64,000 nt of DNA from Lactobacillus sp. CBA3606 (GCF_002970935.1 NZ_CP027194.1:1488001-1552000), one strand, 5' to 3'; positions 15,287-25,412 are shown, numbered from the stretch's first letter. Notes: generated from the letters alone by a model not told the origin. Program-made: numbers and translations.

Positions 15287-16660
15287 TTAAGCCGGCGTGG
15301 TTTTTAGGGGGTAGAAAATTCGCATTAATCCCATATAAATTAACGCAATGAGGACCATATCAATAAAGGTAGCCCCCAAGACCGTTGCAATTAACGTCAC
15401 TTGTTTTAATAACAAGAAAATGACCACACCTAACACCCAGCATCCCAGCGCAATCCAATTAACTCCATGATGATACCAGTATTGCCCTTGCGAACTTGCC
15501 AATTCATTAACATCATAATGTTGATGATGACGCCAATAATAATCCACTAACAAGACACTAATCATCGGCCCTAAGACCATCCCAATATAATCTAAGAAAG
15601 CCGTAAATGCTGCTAAAAAACTACCCATTATCAAAGGAATCAACGTCACTAACGTTGCAATCACAGTGACTGCCCATAATGCCGGTCGCAAACGAATCCT
15701 GGGAAAAATATTTGATAACGCCGACCCGGCCGCCAACAAATTAACCGCATTAGCGGTCATACTGGTTAACACAATAACTAATAACGCTAATACCCCTAGC
15801 CCCAGCCGACTCGCAATTGTACTTGGATCTGAGTTATTGGGATCATAAGTACCGGAAGTAATTGCAATGCTCATCGTTGCAGCTAAACCAATAAAAGCAA
15901 ACCAGAATAGCCCCGTGAATGCGCCTAGAAAGGGCATGCCGGTCGCACCGGACCGTTTAGGCGTGAAGCGGGTAAAGTCGGCACCAGCGGTCACCCATGA
16001 CAGGTTAAAAGCTGCCAACGTATCCATCCCAGCACCAGCAGTCATATGTAGTTTCGTTGGTGCTTGCCAGGCTAATAATTGTGAAAAACTCACCGTTCTA
16101 AAAACGACGACCGTTTCCCACAACACAAATAAGATGACCAGCACAATGCCAACCCGTTCAATCATCTGAACGGATTTTTGACCAACGGAAACACTAAGTA
16201 AATGCAAAATACTCATGACAATAATGCCCGAAATCAGGCCTTTAGCACCACCGGGTTGCCCATAAATTGGCCACCCGACAAGGTCATGTAATAAATAGCT
16301 GACTGAAGTAGCCGCAATAAACGTATTAACGGCAGTCCAGCCAATATATTGCGTTAGGTTAACAAATGAAGGCACGTAACTCCCACGCACACCGAATGAG
16401 CCTCGAATCAAGCTCATCGTCGCTGCCCCGGTCTTATAACCCATAAAACCAACTAATGATAAGCATAAATAGGAAAGCGTGGACGAAGCAATAATGACTT
16501 TTAAAGCAGTGAGTAACCCACAGGCGGCTAAAACCCCACCAACGTACCAAGTCCCGTTGTTCGCATTGGCCCCAATCCAAGTCGCAAACATGTCCCAATT
16601 CGACATATGGCGATGTTTTGGTGCAATCACTTCTATCTGATATTTTGTTTCTTGCTTCAC
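15287..16660 (-). CDS. NCS1-family nucleobase/vitamin permease
   Basis: A membrane protein of about 457 residues with twelve hydrophobic segments, matching cytosine/purine/thiamine/allantoin-type permeases: 'MSNWDMFATWIGANANNGTWYVGG' at the N-terminus and 'SWVTAGADFTRF' in the substrate-site helix. It imports a nucleobase-like compound by cation symport; the exact substrate is open. GTG 16660 is taken as start because AGAAAGGG precedes it. The in-frame ATG at 16690 lies inside the promoter -10/operator, so it cannot be on the message. No riboswitch is seen upstream. Confidence 0.82.
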   Translation of the reverse strand: MKQETKYQIEVIAPKHRHMSNWDMFATWIGANANNGTWYVGGVLAACGLLTALKVIIASSTLSYLCLSLVGFMGYKTGAATMSLIRGSFGVRGSYVPSFVNLTQYIGWTAVNTFIAATSVSYLLHDLVGWPIYGQPGGAKGLISGIIVMSILHLLSVSVGQKSVQMIERVGIVLVILFVLWETVVVFRTVSFSQLLAWQAPTKLHMTAGAGMDTLAAFNLSWVTAGADFTRFTPKRSGATGMPFLGAFTGLFWFAFIGLAATMSIAITSGTYDPNNSDPSTIASRLGLGVLALLVIVLTSMTANAVNLLAAGSALSNIFPRIRLRPALWAVTVIATLVTLIPLIMGSFLAAFTAFLDYIGMVLGPMISVLLVDYYWRHHQHYDVNELASSQGQYWYHHGVNWIALGCWVLGVVIFLLLKQVTLIATVLGATFIDMVLIALIYMGLMRIFYPLKTTPA

Positions 16661-16674
16661 AACGTTCACCCTTT

Positions 16675-16729
16675 CTACAATGTTAACCATTGTAGTTTTT
16701 TCCGCTAGTGATGGTCAAGTTAATTTGAC
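16675..16729 (-). promoter_or_regulatory. Permease promoter overlapped by a perfect inverted repeat
   Basis: TTGACC (16713-16718), 18 bases, TACAAT (16689-16694). A perfect inverted repeat CTACAATG-N5-CATTGTAG (16675-16695) covers the -10 and the start of transcription. A second near-palindrome GTCAAGTTAATTTGAC (16714-16729) covers the -35. Both look like operators; the regulator is unknown. Confidence 0.62.
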
Positions 16730-16806
16730 GAACTTTGTGCATTGCACTGCCTTTTAAATAGCCGTAAGATTAAAATAATAATAAATTAATTGGGGAAGTG
16801 ACACGT

Positions 16807-18021
16807 TTGAAAGGCGCATTAGTGGGTTGGCGACGTAATCTAGCCGTTTTATGGTTAGGAACTTTTATTGCGGGGATGGGATTCTCCGAAATTATGCCAT
16901 TTTTATCTTTATACGTTAGCGAATTAGGCCATTTCACTCGGGGTCAACTAACGATGTACAGTGGGGTCACTTATGCCATTACCTTTTTAGTTATTGCCGT
17001 GGTATCGCCACTGTGGGGCAAGCTCGCCGATCGTCGTGGCCGCAAACTCATGTTACTGCGATCATCACTTGGGATGGCTATCGTAATTGGTTTAATGGGA
17101 TTTGTGCATAATATCTGGATTCTCATTTTTTTACGGTTTTTGCAAGGCTTATGTGCAGGCTATATTCCGAACGCCAGTGCCCTAATTGCGACAGAAACAC
17201 CTAAAGAAAGTAGTGGGACCGCCATCGGTATCTTAACGACTGGTTACGTCTCCGGTAACCTAATTGGCCCAATTTTAGGCGGTGTTTTAGCACAAATTTT
17301 CTCGATTCGCCTGACATTTATTATCACCGGGATTTTATTATTAATCGTCTTTGTGTTGAGCCTCACCTTGGTACATGAGAACTTCCAGCCTAGTGACCAA
17401 GCCGCCGCTCAGCCAACTGGTAGTCTATTGAGCCAATTTAAGAATCCAACGCTAATCATCACGTTACTCGTCTCAACAATGATTATTCAAATGGGCAATA
17501 ATTCGATTACCCCGATTATCAGTCTTTACGTTCAACAATTAATGCACAACGTCGGCCCGATTACCATCGTTGCAGGAATTATCGCCGCCCTACCTGGGAT
17601 TTCAACGCTCTTATCAGCGCCACGGTTAGGCCACTTAGGCGATACCCGGGGGACTGACCGAATCTTAGTCTTCGGCTTTGTTTTCGCAATTTTGATGTAC
17701 TTTCCCCAAGGCTTCGTATCAAGTATTTGGACGCTCGGGTTATTACGCTTTATGATTGGGGTCTCAGATGGCGCACTCTTTCCAACCGTTCAAACCCTGC
17801 TCTCAAAAAACACCCCCCATAACTTAACCGGGACCATTTTTAGTTGGAACCAATCTTTCCAAGCACTGGGTAGTATGTTGGGGTCATTACTTGGTGGCGC
17901 AGTATCGACTTGGTTCAACTACAATGGCGTCTTTATTTTTACCGGTTTGTCCCTCTTACTTAATTTTATCGTCGTTTTGATTTTTATTCCAAGTATGCGT
18001 CATCCGTTTCGAGCTCATTGA
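16807..18021 (+). CDS. MFS multidrug exporter, DHA1 (12-helix) family
   Basis: About 404 residues with twelve membrane segments. Motif A appears as 'GKLADRRGRKLMLL' and motif C as 'GYVSGNLIGPILGGVLA', which marks a drug:H+ antiporter. Similar proteins (PmrA/NorA-like) export fluoroquinolones and dyes; the substrate here is unknown. TTG 16807 is preferred over GTG 16798 because GGAAGTGA at 16794-16801 is the best ribosome binding site and would overlap the GTG. It is divergent from the permease operon and ends at a strong terminator. Confidence 0.85.
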   Translation: MKGALVGWRRNLAVLWLGTFIAGMGFSEIMPFLSLYVSELGHFTRGQLTMYSGVTYAITFLVIAVVSPLWGKLADRRGRKLMLLRSSLGMAIVIGLMGFVHNIWILIFLRFLQGLCAGYIPNASALIATETPKESSGTAIGILTTGYVSGNLIGPILGGVLAQIFSIRLTFIITGILLLIVFVLSLTLVHENFQPSDQAAAQPTGSLLSQFKNPTLIITLLVSTMIIQMGNNSITPIISLYVQQLMHNVGPITIVAGIIAALPGISTLLSAPRLGHLGDTRGTDRILVFGFVFAILMYFPQGFVSSIWTLGLLRFMIGVSDGALFPTVQTLLSKNTPHNLTGTIFSWNQSFQALGSMLGSLLGGAVSTWFNYNGVFIFTGLSLLLNFIVVLIFIPSMRHPFRAH

Positions 18022-18099
18022 GACGCCGACGAATTGTGTGCCTAATTGGATTTTTCTGATCGGCAATTCATTGAAGTTTTTTCATTTCACAGTATTTAA

Positions 18100-18146
18100 A
18101 AATGCGACTGAAAATGACTCGAAGGAGTCATTTTTAGTCGCATTTA
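18100..18146. terminator. Bidirectional terminator
   Basis: Stem AAATGCGACT-AAAATGACTC / GAGTCATTTTT-AGTCGCATTT with T-rich flanks, between the convergent MFS and DUF3021 genes. Confidence 0.85.
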
Positions 18147-18149
18147 TTT

Positions 18150-18566
18150 TTATTTTTTCATTTGTCGGCGTTTAGCCAGTCTCTCATTCATGCGGCGAAC
18201 ATCAATCCGATTACTAATTTGTAAGCCCAGCCAAACGAGACCATAAATCAGCGTCACGCTTAATAAATAGCGCACCGGGTGGGCTATAAAGATAGGCCAC
18301 AAGCCATTATATACGCCGGTTAAGCCAACAAGCAATAAAACGCCACCATAATGGCTAACTAGCGCTAATGCAAATGGCATTTTCTCACTGTCAAAAATCA
18401 TGGATAACAGCCCAATTAAGGCGCTCATGACCCAGTTGCTTAGAATGTTGGCACGGGTGATGTTAATCGTTGGACTGAGGCTCATGATCACGACTAGAAA
18501 AGTAAACGACCCAATCAAGATCCCAATCCCGGCGCTCTTTAAACTTTCCTTCAGCATCTTTTTCAC
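18150..18566 (-). CDS. DUF3021 membrane protein, partner of LytTR regulator
   Basis: A 138-residue protein with four hydrophobic segments ('SAGIGILIGSFTFLVVIMSL', 'NWVMSALIGLLSMIF', 'FALALVSHYGGVLLLVGLTGV', 'YLLSVTLIYGLVWLGLQI') and a basic C-terminus, the DUF3021 pattern. Such proteins are nearly always encoded directly after a small LytTR regulator. In streptococcal LytTR regulatory systems (HdrRM, BrsRM) the membrane partner holds back the regulator. Its start overlaps the end of the LytTR gene by four bases, indicating translational coupling. It is last in a four-gene operon with an ABC-2 exporter. Confidence 0.82.
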   Translation of the reverse strand: MKKMLKESLKSAGIGILIGSFTFLVVIMSLSPTINITRANILSNWVMSALIGLLSMIFDSEKMPFALALVSHYGGVLLLVGLTGVYNGLWPIFIAHPVRYLLSVTLIYGLVWLGLQISNRIDVRRMNERLAKRRQMKK

Positions 18567-19041
18567 ATCCCTAATTGTTGTCGCAACTGTGGTAAGTATT
18601 TACGACTCACCTGCATTTTCAACTGATTCGTTAAGAAGGCCGTCATACTGCCGGAAAAGGCGGCTTCTAACGATTGGAGATGGTTCACGTTAATGGCGGC
18701 GCCTTTGGCAATTTGAATGAAATCTGGTTGGTTTAATTTGCTCAGGATTTTCTTCAAGACCCCCGAATTTGATAGGTCGCGGCGATCGTGTAGAGCGTCA
18801 CCTCATGACCGTAGACCGCTAGTGCGATAATATCGGCGATCGGCACTAAGACGACACGATCATCAACTGTAATCGGATAAACGTCCACCGGTTGTTGGTG
18901 AGCTTCCAGCGCCTGAATTAATGCGATGACCGTCGGCGAAAAATGGGCAGCTTGAACCGTCACGCGAATATCATCATCTGCTAATTGGTCGTTTTGCTCA
19001 AAATTAACCTGCAAGTCACCCACCACCTTTTTATCTGCCAA
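18563..19041 (-). pseudogene. LytTR-family regulator split by a one-base frameshift
   Basis: Two frames together make one small LytTR protein of about 159 residues. The first (19041-18754) holds the N-terminal segment and the start of the LytTR domain (VVLVPIADIIALAVYGHEVTLYTIAATYQIRGS) and then stops. The second (to 18563) continues with KILSKLNQPDFIQIAKGAAINVNHLQSLEAAFSG, the typical LytTR end. The junction reads CGGGGGTCTTGA, and one extra base (a G in the run or a T in TCTT) rejoins the frames. A TTG overlapping the stop could restart translation, but the DNA-binding domain would be divided. It belongs to the operon with ABC-2 genes and DUF3021. Confidence 0.8.
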
Positions 19042-19908
19042 TTATACCTTATTGATGGCTTGGCGACGACTGCGCTTGGCAAATACCAGGGTGAGGGCAC
19101 CAAAGATGACACTAAAGCCGACTAAGATTAGGCCATTTTCTTGCCAACTGGTTAAATGTTGTAACTGAATCCCAATACCTAATGTCTGTTCGAAATAATC
19201 ACGCAATTGTGGTGCCGGTTTGAAAGTCGTCTTTAGTTGATCAGCCATCAAGGCTTGGCGATAGATCGCCGCATTATAAGGAAATGGCGTGACCTTCATC
19301 ACGTTTTGCGCGGCGACCGGAACTGCCCCAATTGGGATGTAGACCCCGGCGAAAAAGCCGGCAGATGTCCCTAAAATGGCCCCAATTTTTCCGAGCGAAT
19401 CCGGATTAGTGACGAACGATAAGAGGAGTAGATTAAAAGTCGTCCAGACCACACTACTCAATAACATAATCCCTAAAACGGGTAAAATCAGCGTTAATGA
19501 CAACATGACTTGATCCGTGAGACTAAAGTAACCAACCATTGCGACAAACATCATCGACTGCATTAAGGTGCCAATAATAATAGCGCTCACTAAGTAACTG
19601 CACTGAATGCCAATGAAGGACATATCGGTCAATGCTAAATCAGCCAGTGTCCCCGATTCGCGATCGACAATCATCTGATTCAAACCATTTGCGGTCGTGG
19701 TGACGGCGGTTACCGCTAATGTACCACCGATTAACCAGGGATCTAATAGGTTCTGTGGGGCTGCTAATTGTGACCAGCTGGTTAACATGTTCTGCTTCAA
19801 AAAGACGAGATACAGGATAAAGGCAATGAGCGCGCCTAGTAACGAAAAGAAGACCCCACTTTTATTGCCAAAATAAAGCGTTAAGTGCCGTTTAACTAAA
19901 GCCATCAT
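19042..19908 (-). CDS. ABC-2 type transporter permease
   Basis: A 288-residue permease with six membrane segments and a long extracellular loop near the C-terminal third ('PFPYNAAIYRQALMADQLKTTFKP'). It has the ABC-2 architecture, with 'VDRESGTLADLALTDMSFIGIQ' between helices 2 and 3. It overlaps the ATPase gene by four bases and forms the exporter with it. The LytTR/DUF3021 context suggests export of a toxic peptide or lipid-active compound, or immunity to one (inference). Confidence 0.83.
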   Translation of the reverse strand: MMALVKRHLTLYFGNKSGVFFSLLGALIAFILYLVFLKQNMLTSWSQLAAPQNLLDPWLIGGTLAVTAVTTTANGLNQMIVDRESGTLADLALTDMSFIGIQCSYLVSAIIIGTLMQSMMFVAMVGYFSLTDQVMLSLTLILPVLGIMLLSSVVWTTFNLLLLSFVTNPDSLGKIGAILGTSAGFFAGVYIPIGAVPVAAQNVMKVTPFPYNAAIYRQALMADQLKTTFKPAPQLRDYFEQTLGIGIQLQHLTSWQENGLILVGFSVIFGALTLVFAKRSRRQAINKV

Positions 19909-20798
19909 GAGCGAATTTCCTTTCCGGTGAGGGCCATGAAGATGTCATCCATATTTCCGTGGCGGAATTCAAAATGCGTCACGACCGGCTGGATTTTGGT
20001 TAACAACTTAATGGCCTGTTGATCATCCGGCAATGCAATCTGCAATTGTTTACCCGTTTGTAGAACATGCCATTCTGGTGCTAATTGCGCCAATACCACT
20101 TCGGGTTGGTCCGTCTCAATCATCAGTTGACTGTGTGCATAGGTGGCTTGCAGTTGTGCAACCGTATCGGCCGCAATAATTTGGCCCTGATCGATCACGT
20201 AGACAAAATCGGCTTCAGCTGCCTCTTCTAAATAATGCGTGGTCAGAATAATCGTTAAGCCTTGTTGCTGGCGTAATCGGTTTAAGGTCCGCCAGATAAC
20301 TGTTCTCGTCTGAATATCCAAGCCAGTCGAGGGTTCATCTAAAAAGAGTAATTTAGGCTGATGAATCAAGGCACGTGCAATATCAACTCGCCGGCGTTGA
20401 CCACCTGAGAGCGTTCCATAAGTTTGATTAAGGATCGACGTCAAACCAATGGCGGTAATCAATTCACTTGTGGGCGTTAAAGTTACCCCTTGGTACATAT
20501 CCGCACGACTTTTAAGATTTTGCCAAACCGTCAACTGATCATCCAAGACACTTTTTTGAAAAACAACGCCAATCTGCTTTTGATAGTGGCGATTATCTGG
20601 ACTGAATCCGGCCATCTCAATGGTCCCGGCAGTGGGTGCTATGGTGCCAGTTAATAAATTAATTGTTGTTGATTTACCAGCGCCATTGGGCCCCAAGAAA
20701 GCCACTAACTGGCCGGCTTGGACCGTTAAATCAATCTGCTTAACGGCAAATTTAGCGCCAAATTGTTTGGTAATACCGATTGCTGTCAGTAATGTCAT
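19905..20798 (-). CDS. ABC transporter ATP-binding protein
   Basis: A 297-residue ATPase. Walker A is GPNGAGKST, the Q-loop is 'VVFQKS', the signature LSGGQRRR, Walker B 'LLFLDEPSTGLD' and the switch His lies in 'LTTHYLEEA'. The C-terminal region resembles the DrrA/NodI-type exporters. ATG 20798 is chosen because AAGGAGCG lies just upstream; the longer frame to 20858 would run through the -10 region. First gene of the operon ATPase-permease-LytTR-DUF3021. Confidence 0.9.
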   Translation of the reverse strand: MTLLTAIGITKQFGAKFAVKQIDLTVQAGQLVAFLGPNGAGKSTTINLLTGTIAPTAGTIEMAGFSPDNRHYQKQIGVVFQKSVLDDQLTVWQNLKSRADMYQGVTLTPTSELITAIGLTSILNQTYGTLSGGQRRRVDIARALIHQPKLLFLDEPSTGLDIQTRTVIWRTLNRLRQQQGLTIILTTHYLEEAAEADFVYVIDQGQIIAADTVAQLQATYAHSQLMIETDQPEVVLAQLAPEWHVLQTGKQLQIALPDDQQAIKLLTKIQPVVTHFEFRHGNMDDIFMALTGKEIRS

Positions 20799-20825
20799 CG
20801 CTACACGCTCCTTATCAATACCCCA

Positions 20826-20895
20826 AATATACAGGAGTAGTGGCTGGCCTGCCCCCAACTTTGCGATAAGTGGTCTGAATGTGACGATAAGTGGT
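20826..20895 (-). promoter_or_regulatory. Candidate LytTR-controlled promoter with paired direct repeats
   Basis: On the minus strand two copies of ACCACTTATCG (20885-20895 and 20864-20874) are spaced exactly 21 bases, two helical turns. A TATATT -10 (20826-20831) follows about 32 bases after the nearer copy, and no -35 is recognisable. This is the layout of an activator-dependent promoter, and LytTR regulators bind paired direct repeats with such spacing. Autoregulation by the LytTR gene of this operon is inferred. Confidence 0.58.
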
Positions 20896-21064
20896 TGCTT
20901 TCAAGGTATCAAAAGGAAACACCCACTAGAGTAAAATGAAACGCTGTAGCGCGCTTGCTCAAATTGGGATGCCTTTAGCAGAAAGTTCAAGGCTACTTTC
21001 TTGTGCAGATATTGTAATTCGTCTTGCAAAAAGCGGGACAACAATCGGGTTATTTGCGCACATT

Positions 21065-21117
21065 AACATAAAATCGGCAGTCATTCTCAAAGCTAGAATG
21101 ACTGCCGATTTTATGTT
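21065..21117. terminator. Strong terminator after bglG (first operon)
   Basis: Near-perfect stem with arms of about 23 bases (AACATAAAATCGGCAGTC and its complement), loop CAAAGCT, T-rich flanks. The 170 bases before it (20896-21064) hold no gene I can support. Confidence 0.88.
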
Positions 21118-21134
21118 ATCTCACGCTCTTTTTA

Positions 21135-21968
21135 TTACTTCAAGATCCGTTGAATCTGTAACGCCATCAGCATTGTTTCTTCAGCTGGTATCGGCGTTTT
21201 AAACTTCATATTTAAGTAAACAGTAACTTGCTTAGCAATTTGAAAAGCTCGTGGATTTTGGCTTTGAACTAACGCTACCATCGCTGGATCAGCATCCGTC
21301 AACAAACGCTTGGCAATCGCCCGTTCCACAAGAAACTTGACATGAATAATACACCGTTGAAAGTTAGGACTACTCTCATCTAAGCCACTGCCAGCTTGAT
21401 ATTTAATAATATTAATAATCCGACCAATTAGCTGACCAGCTTTTAGGGCATCTTTTCGTTCATCCGTGCCATTCTCAGCATTAATCACATGTGCTGCAAT
21501 ATTGGCCGCCTCTTGTTCTGAAAAATCAGTTCCACTAGTCTCATTCACCAGTGTCACGGCAAATTGGCCAATTTCGAACTCATTCGGATAATAAGTTTTA
21601 ATTTCCCAATAAACACGATTCGTAATCACAATCCCTTTTTCAGCACGTTCTAATGCGAATTTTAAATGATCCAATAACGAAATATACAATGTGTCACTAA
21701 GTTTAGTAGTCATTCGTTGGCTCGCATGTTTAACAATTTGTTGCGTAATTTCAATTAATTGTGGTGAAGAGGAGGCAATCGTTGCCAGCAACTGCTCCAC
21801 ATTAGCATCTGGGGCTGGAACAAAAACTTGATTAAAAGCACCTTCAGTTATAATAGCACCATTTTTTTGCCCATAACCAATCCCTTTACCAAGTAAAATA
21901 AATTCTTGATGCTGCTCGTTAGTTGCCAACACAACGCTAGAATTTAGCACTTTTTTGATGTGTAACAC
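21135..21968 (-). CDS. BglG/LicT-family transcription antiterminator
   Basis: About 277 residues: an N-terminal RNA-binding CAT domain ('HIKKVLNSSVVLATN', 'FILLGKGIGYGQKNG') and two PRD domains. GTG 21968 is the start, since GGGAGGC precedes it and overlaps the ATG at 21983. It would bind the RAT in the leader of this operon and prevent termination when beta-glucoside is present. PRD1 keeps both phospho-histidines (LLDHLKFAL, IAAHVINAENG) and PRD2 keeps the first (CIIHVKFLVERA). The second PRD2 His, in the usual 'LTxHIQR', is replaced (LMALQIQR). The paralogue at 45915 keeps it. Last gene of the operon. Confidence 0.88.
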   Translation of the reverse strand: MLHIKKVLNSSVVLATNEQHQEFILLGKGIGYGQKNGAIITEGAFNQVFVPAPDANVEQLLATIASSSPQLIEITQQIVKHASQRMTTKLSDTLYISLLDHLKFALERAEKGIVITNRVYWEIKTYYPNEFEIGQFAVTLVNETSGTDFSEQEAANIAAHVINAENGTDERKDALKAGQLIGRIINIIKYQAGSGLDESSPNFQRCIIHVKFLVERAIAKRLLTDADPAMVALVQSQNPRAFQIAKQVTVYLNMKFKTPIPAEETMLMALQIQRILK

Positions 21969-21990
21969 GTAATCGCCTCCCAAATATTAA

Positions 21991-23445
<1,455 letters not shown>

Positions 23446-25290
23446 CTATACTCCTAACTTAGCAATATTCATAACTGCATTATCAATTGAATTTTCACGA
23501 TTTTCATCAACCGCTACTGTATATGCGTCCTGATTGGTCACAACCATCATCGTAATCGGATTGTAGCCAGCCGCTTTAATCTGTGCTAAATCAAAAACTT
23601 CTAGCACCTCACCAGCTTGCACTCGCTGACCAACTTTAACATCAGACTCAAAATACTGACCATTTAGTTGAACTGTGTCTAAACCGATGTGAAATAAAAT
23701 CTCGGCACCATTATCAGTTTTCATGCCCAATGCATGTTTAGTTTCATAGACCATCTCAATCGTGCCAGCAGTTGGTGCAACCAACCGACCCTCACTAGGT
23801 ATAACTGCAATTCCTTGTCCCAATAGGCCTTGTGAGAAAACATCATCTGGGACCGATGACAAAGGCATCAACTTGCCAGCAATTGGCGCTTTTAAGTCTT
23901 CAGCCAACACCGTAGTTGTATCAGTAAGCGTTTGTTCCGTATCTGACTCTGTTTCGTTCTGCCACAAACATAAACCGGCAACAAACGAAACAACAAATGA
24001 AATACCAAAGCCAATTAATGCATGCATTAGATTCGCTGGATTAGTTTTGTCAACATACATAGGTAAGCTGGCTAAGCCAGGACCAACTAACGTAAAGGCA
24101 CTGAGCCCAGCGATTCCAATATAGGTCCCTCCAACGACCCCACCAATAATAACGCTAATTAAAGCGCGCTTATGTTGTAAGGTTACCCCGTAAAGTGCCG
24201 GTTCAGTAATACCGAATAGGGCTGAAATACCGGCTGAAATTGCTGTTGCTCGTAATTTAGTATCTTTGGTCCTAAATGCAATTGCAAAACAAGTCCCGCT
24301 TTCAGAAATATTATGCGCTAACGATGCGGGTAAATAGAGTGACTCTTTGCCAACCGTACTAAACGTGGCTACCACGTACGGAATCATTGGTTTGTGCATA
24401 CCAGTTGCCACCATGAAAGGCAATACGCCAGCCAACAATGCAGTTGCAACCCAACCAAGATGCGTATTTAAAAACAAAATAGCGCTTACAAATCCTTCAC
24501 CAGCGACATATCCGAGTGGCCCTAAAAATAACAGCGTAATTGGTGCTGTAATCAACATGGCCATCATGGGTACAAAGAAAATACGAATTGGTTTTGGTGA
24601 ATATTTAGTAAAGAATCGCTCCATTACTGCATAAAACAAAACACTTAAAATAGCCGGAAATACTTGAGAACTATAAGTCACATTCATCACTGACATGCCA
24701 AATAAATTAGTTCCTTTAGCTAACATTGTGACCATGTCTGGTAAGATTAAGACTCCCACCGTTGACACCGCAACTAATGGATTAACTTTTAATTTTTGGG
24801 CAGCCGTAATCGCAACCAATAATGGTAATAGGTATAGGGGGGCGCCACCAACCAAATTCAAGATTTGATAAGTTTGACTTTTATCACTGACCCAACCAAT
24901 CATTGCTAATAACATTAACACGGCTTTCAGAATCCCACCACCAGCAATTGCTGGTACTAATGGCTGAAAAACTCCAATGATGAAATCTAAAATGACTTTC
25001 CCAAAAGACTGTTTGGAGCCTTTAACCGCAATACTGTCAGTACTATTGCCCAACAGAGCTTGAACCGCATCAAACATTTCAACAACATCGTTCCCAATGA
25101 TAACCTGGCATTGACCGCCCGCAATCACAGCTCCGAGCACCCCATCAATCGCCTTTAATTGATCTAAATCAGCCTGGTCAAAATCATTTAGTGAAAACCG
25201 GAGACGGGTCGAACAATGAATGAGACTTGTCACATTCTTAATGCCACCGACACCTGCAACAATTAACTTAGCACTTGCTTTAAAATCCAT
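23446..25290 (-). CDS. Beta-glucoside PTS transporter, EIIBCA
   Basis: A 614-residue three-domain PTS permease. The IIB domain (about 1-90) has its phospho-cysteine at Cys26 (IHCSTRLRFSL). The IIC domain (about 105-450) has some ten membrane segments and the glucoside-family motif 'GITEPALYGV'. The C-terminal IIA domain (about 475-614) has phospho-His534 (ILFHIGLDTVQL). It imports and phosphorylates beta-glucosides and also controls the antiterminator by phosphorylation. The ATG has AGGAGTGG upstream. First gene of the operon, behind a RAT/terminator leader. Confidence 0.93.
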   Translation of the reverse strand: MDFKASAKLIVAGVGGIKNVTSLIHCSTRLRFSLNDFDQADLDQLKAIDGVLGAVIAGGQCQVIIGNDVVEMFDAVQALLGNSTDSIAVKGSKQSFGKVILDFIIGVFQPLVPAIAGGGILKAVLMLLAMIGWVSDKSQTYQILNLVGGAPLYLLPLLVAITAAQKLKVNPLVAVSTVGVLILPDMVTMLAKGTNLFGMSVMNVTYSSQVFPAILSVLFYAVMERFFTKYSPKPIRIFFVPMMAMLITAPITLLFLGPLGYVAGEGFVSAILFLNTHLGWVATALLAGVLPFMVATGMHKPMIPYVVATFSTVGKESLYLPASLAHNISESGTCFAIAFRTKDTKLRATAISAGISALFGITEPALYGVTLQHKRALISVIIGGVVGGTYIGIAGLSAFTLVGPGLASLPMYVDKTNPANLMHALIGFGISFVVSFVAGLCLWQNETESDTEQTLTDTTTVLAEDLKAPIAGKLMPLSSVPDDVFSQGLLGQGIAVIPSEGRLVAPTAGTIEMVYETKHALGMKTDNGAEILFHIGLDTVQLNGQYFESDVKVGQRVQAGEVLEVFDLAQIKAAGYNPITMMVVTNQDAYTVAVDENRENSIDNAVMNIAKLGV

Positions 25291-25310
25291 ATCTATTCCA
25301 CTCCTAACGA

Positions 25311-25389
25311 CAAAAAACAGGACCTAAAAAGTAGTGAGCTAACGCCCGTTACTCTTTTAGATCCTGCCTGCATTACCAGTTACATGTCT
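25311..25389 (-). promoter_or_regulatory. RAT antiterminator and overlapping terminator, first bgl operon
   Basis: The minus-strand leader holds a RAT-like element around 25359-25389, including TGGTAATGCAGGCAGGATCT. It overlaps the left arm of a terminator (AGGATCTAAAA / TTTTTAGGTCCT, then six T, 25312-25367). The two folds exclude each other, as in LicT/BglG-controlled leaders. Confidence 0.78.
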
Positions 25390-25412
25390 AGTTTATTTAT
25401 TTCTATGTTATT

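Noticed and set aside
16690..16798. A riboswitch upstream of the NCS1 permease.
   Set aside because: The transcript would start near 16685, leaving only about 25 bases before the GTG, too short for a riboswitch.
18563..18757. A separate small gene of 64 residues starting at TTG.
   Set aside because: It is the second half of a LytTR domain, and the first half ends four bases away in another frame. One frameshifted gene explains both better.
18754..18790. Programmed frameshifting like that of prfB, prompted by GGGGG followed by a stop.
   Set aside because: The shift needed is -1 while prfB uses +1, and no LytTR gene is known to me to need frameshifting. A one-base deletion is simpler, though slippage remains possible.
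20936..21202. A plus-strand frame of 88 residues (start MKRCSALAQIGMPLAES) that at first sight recalls the helix-turn-helix of IS30-type transposases.
   Set aside because: Its second half runs through a strong terminator and into the bglG gene on the other strand, no ribosome binding site precedes it, and no inverted repeats or other transposase parts are nearby.
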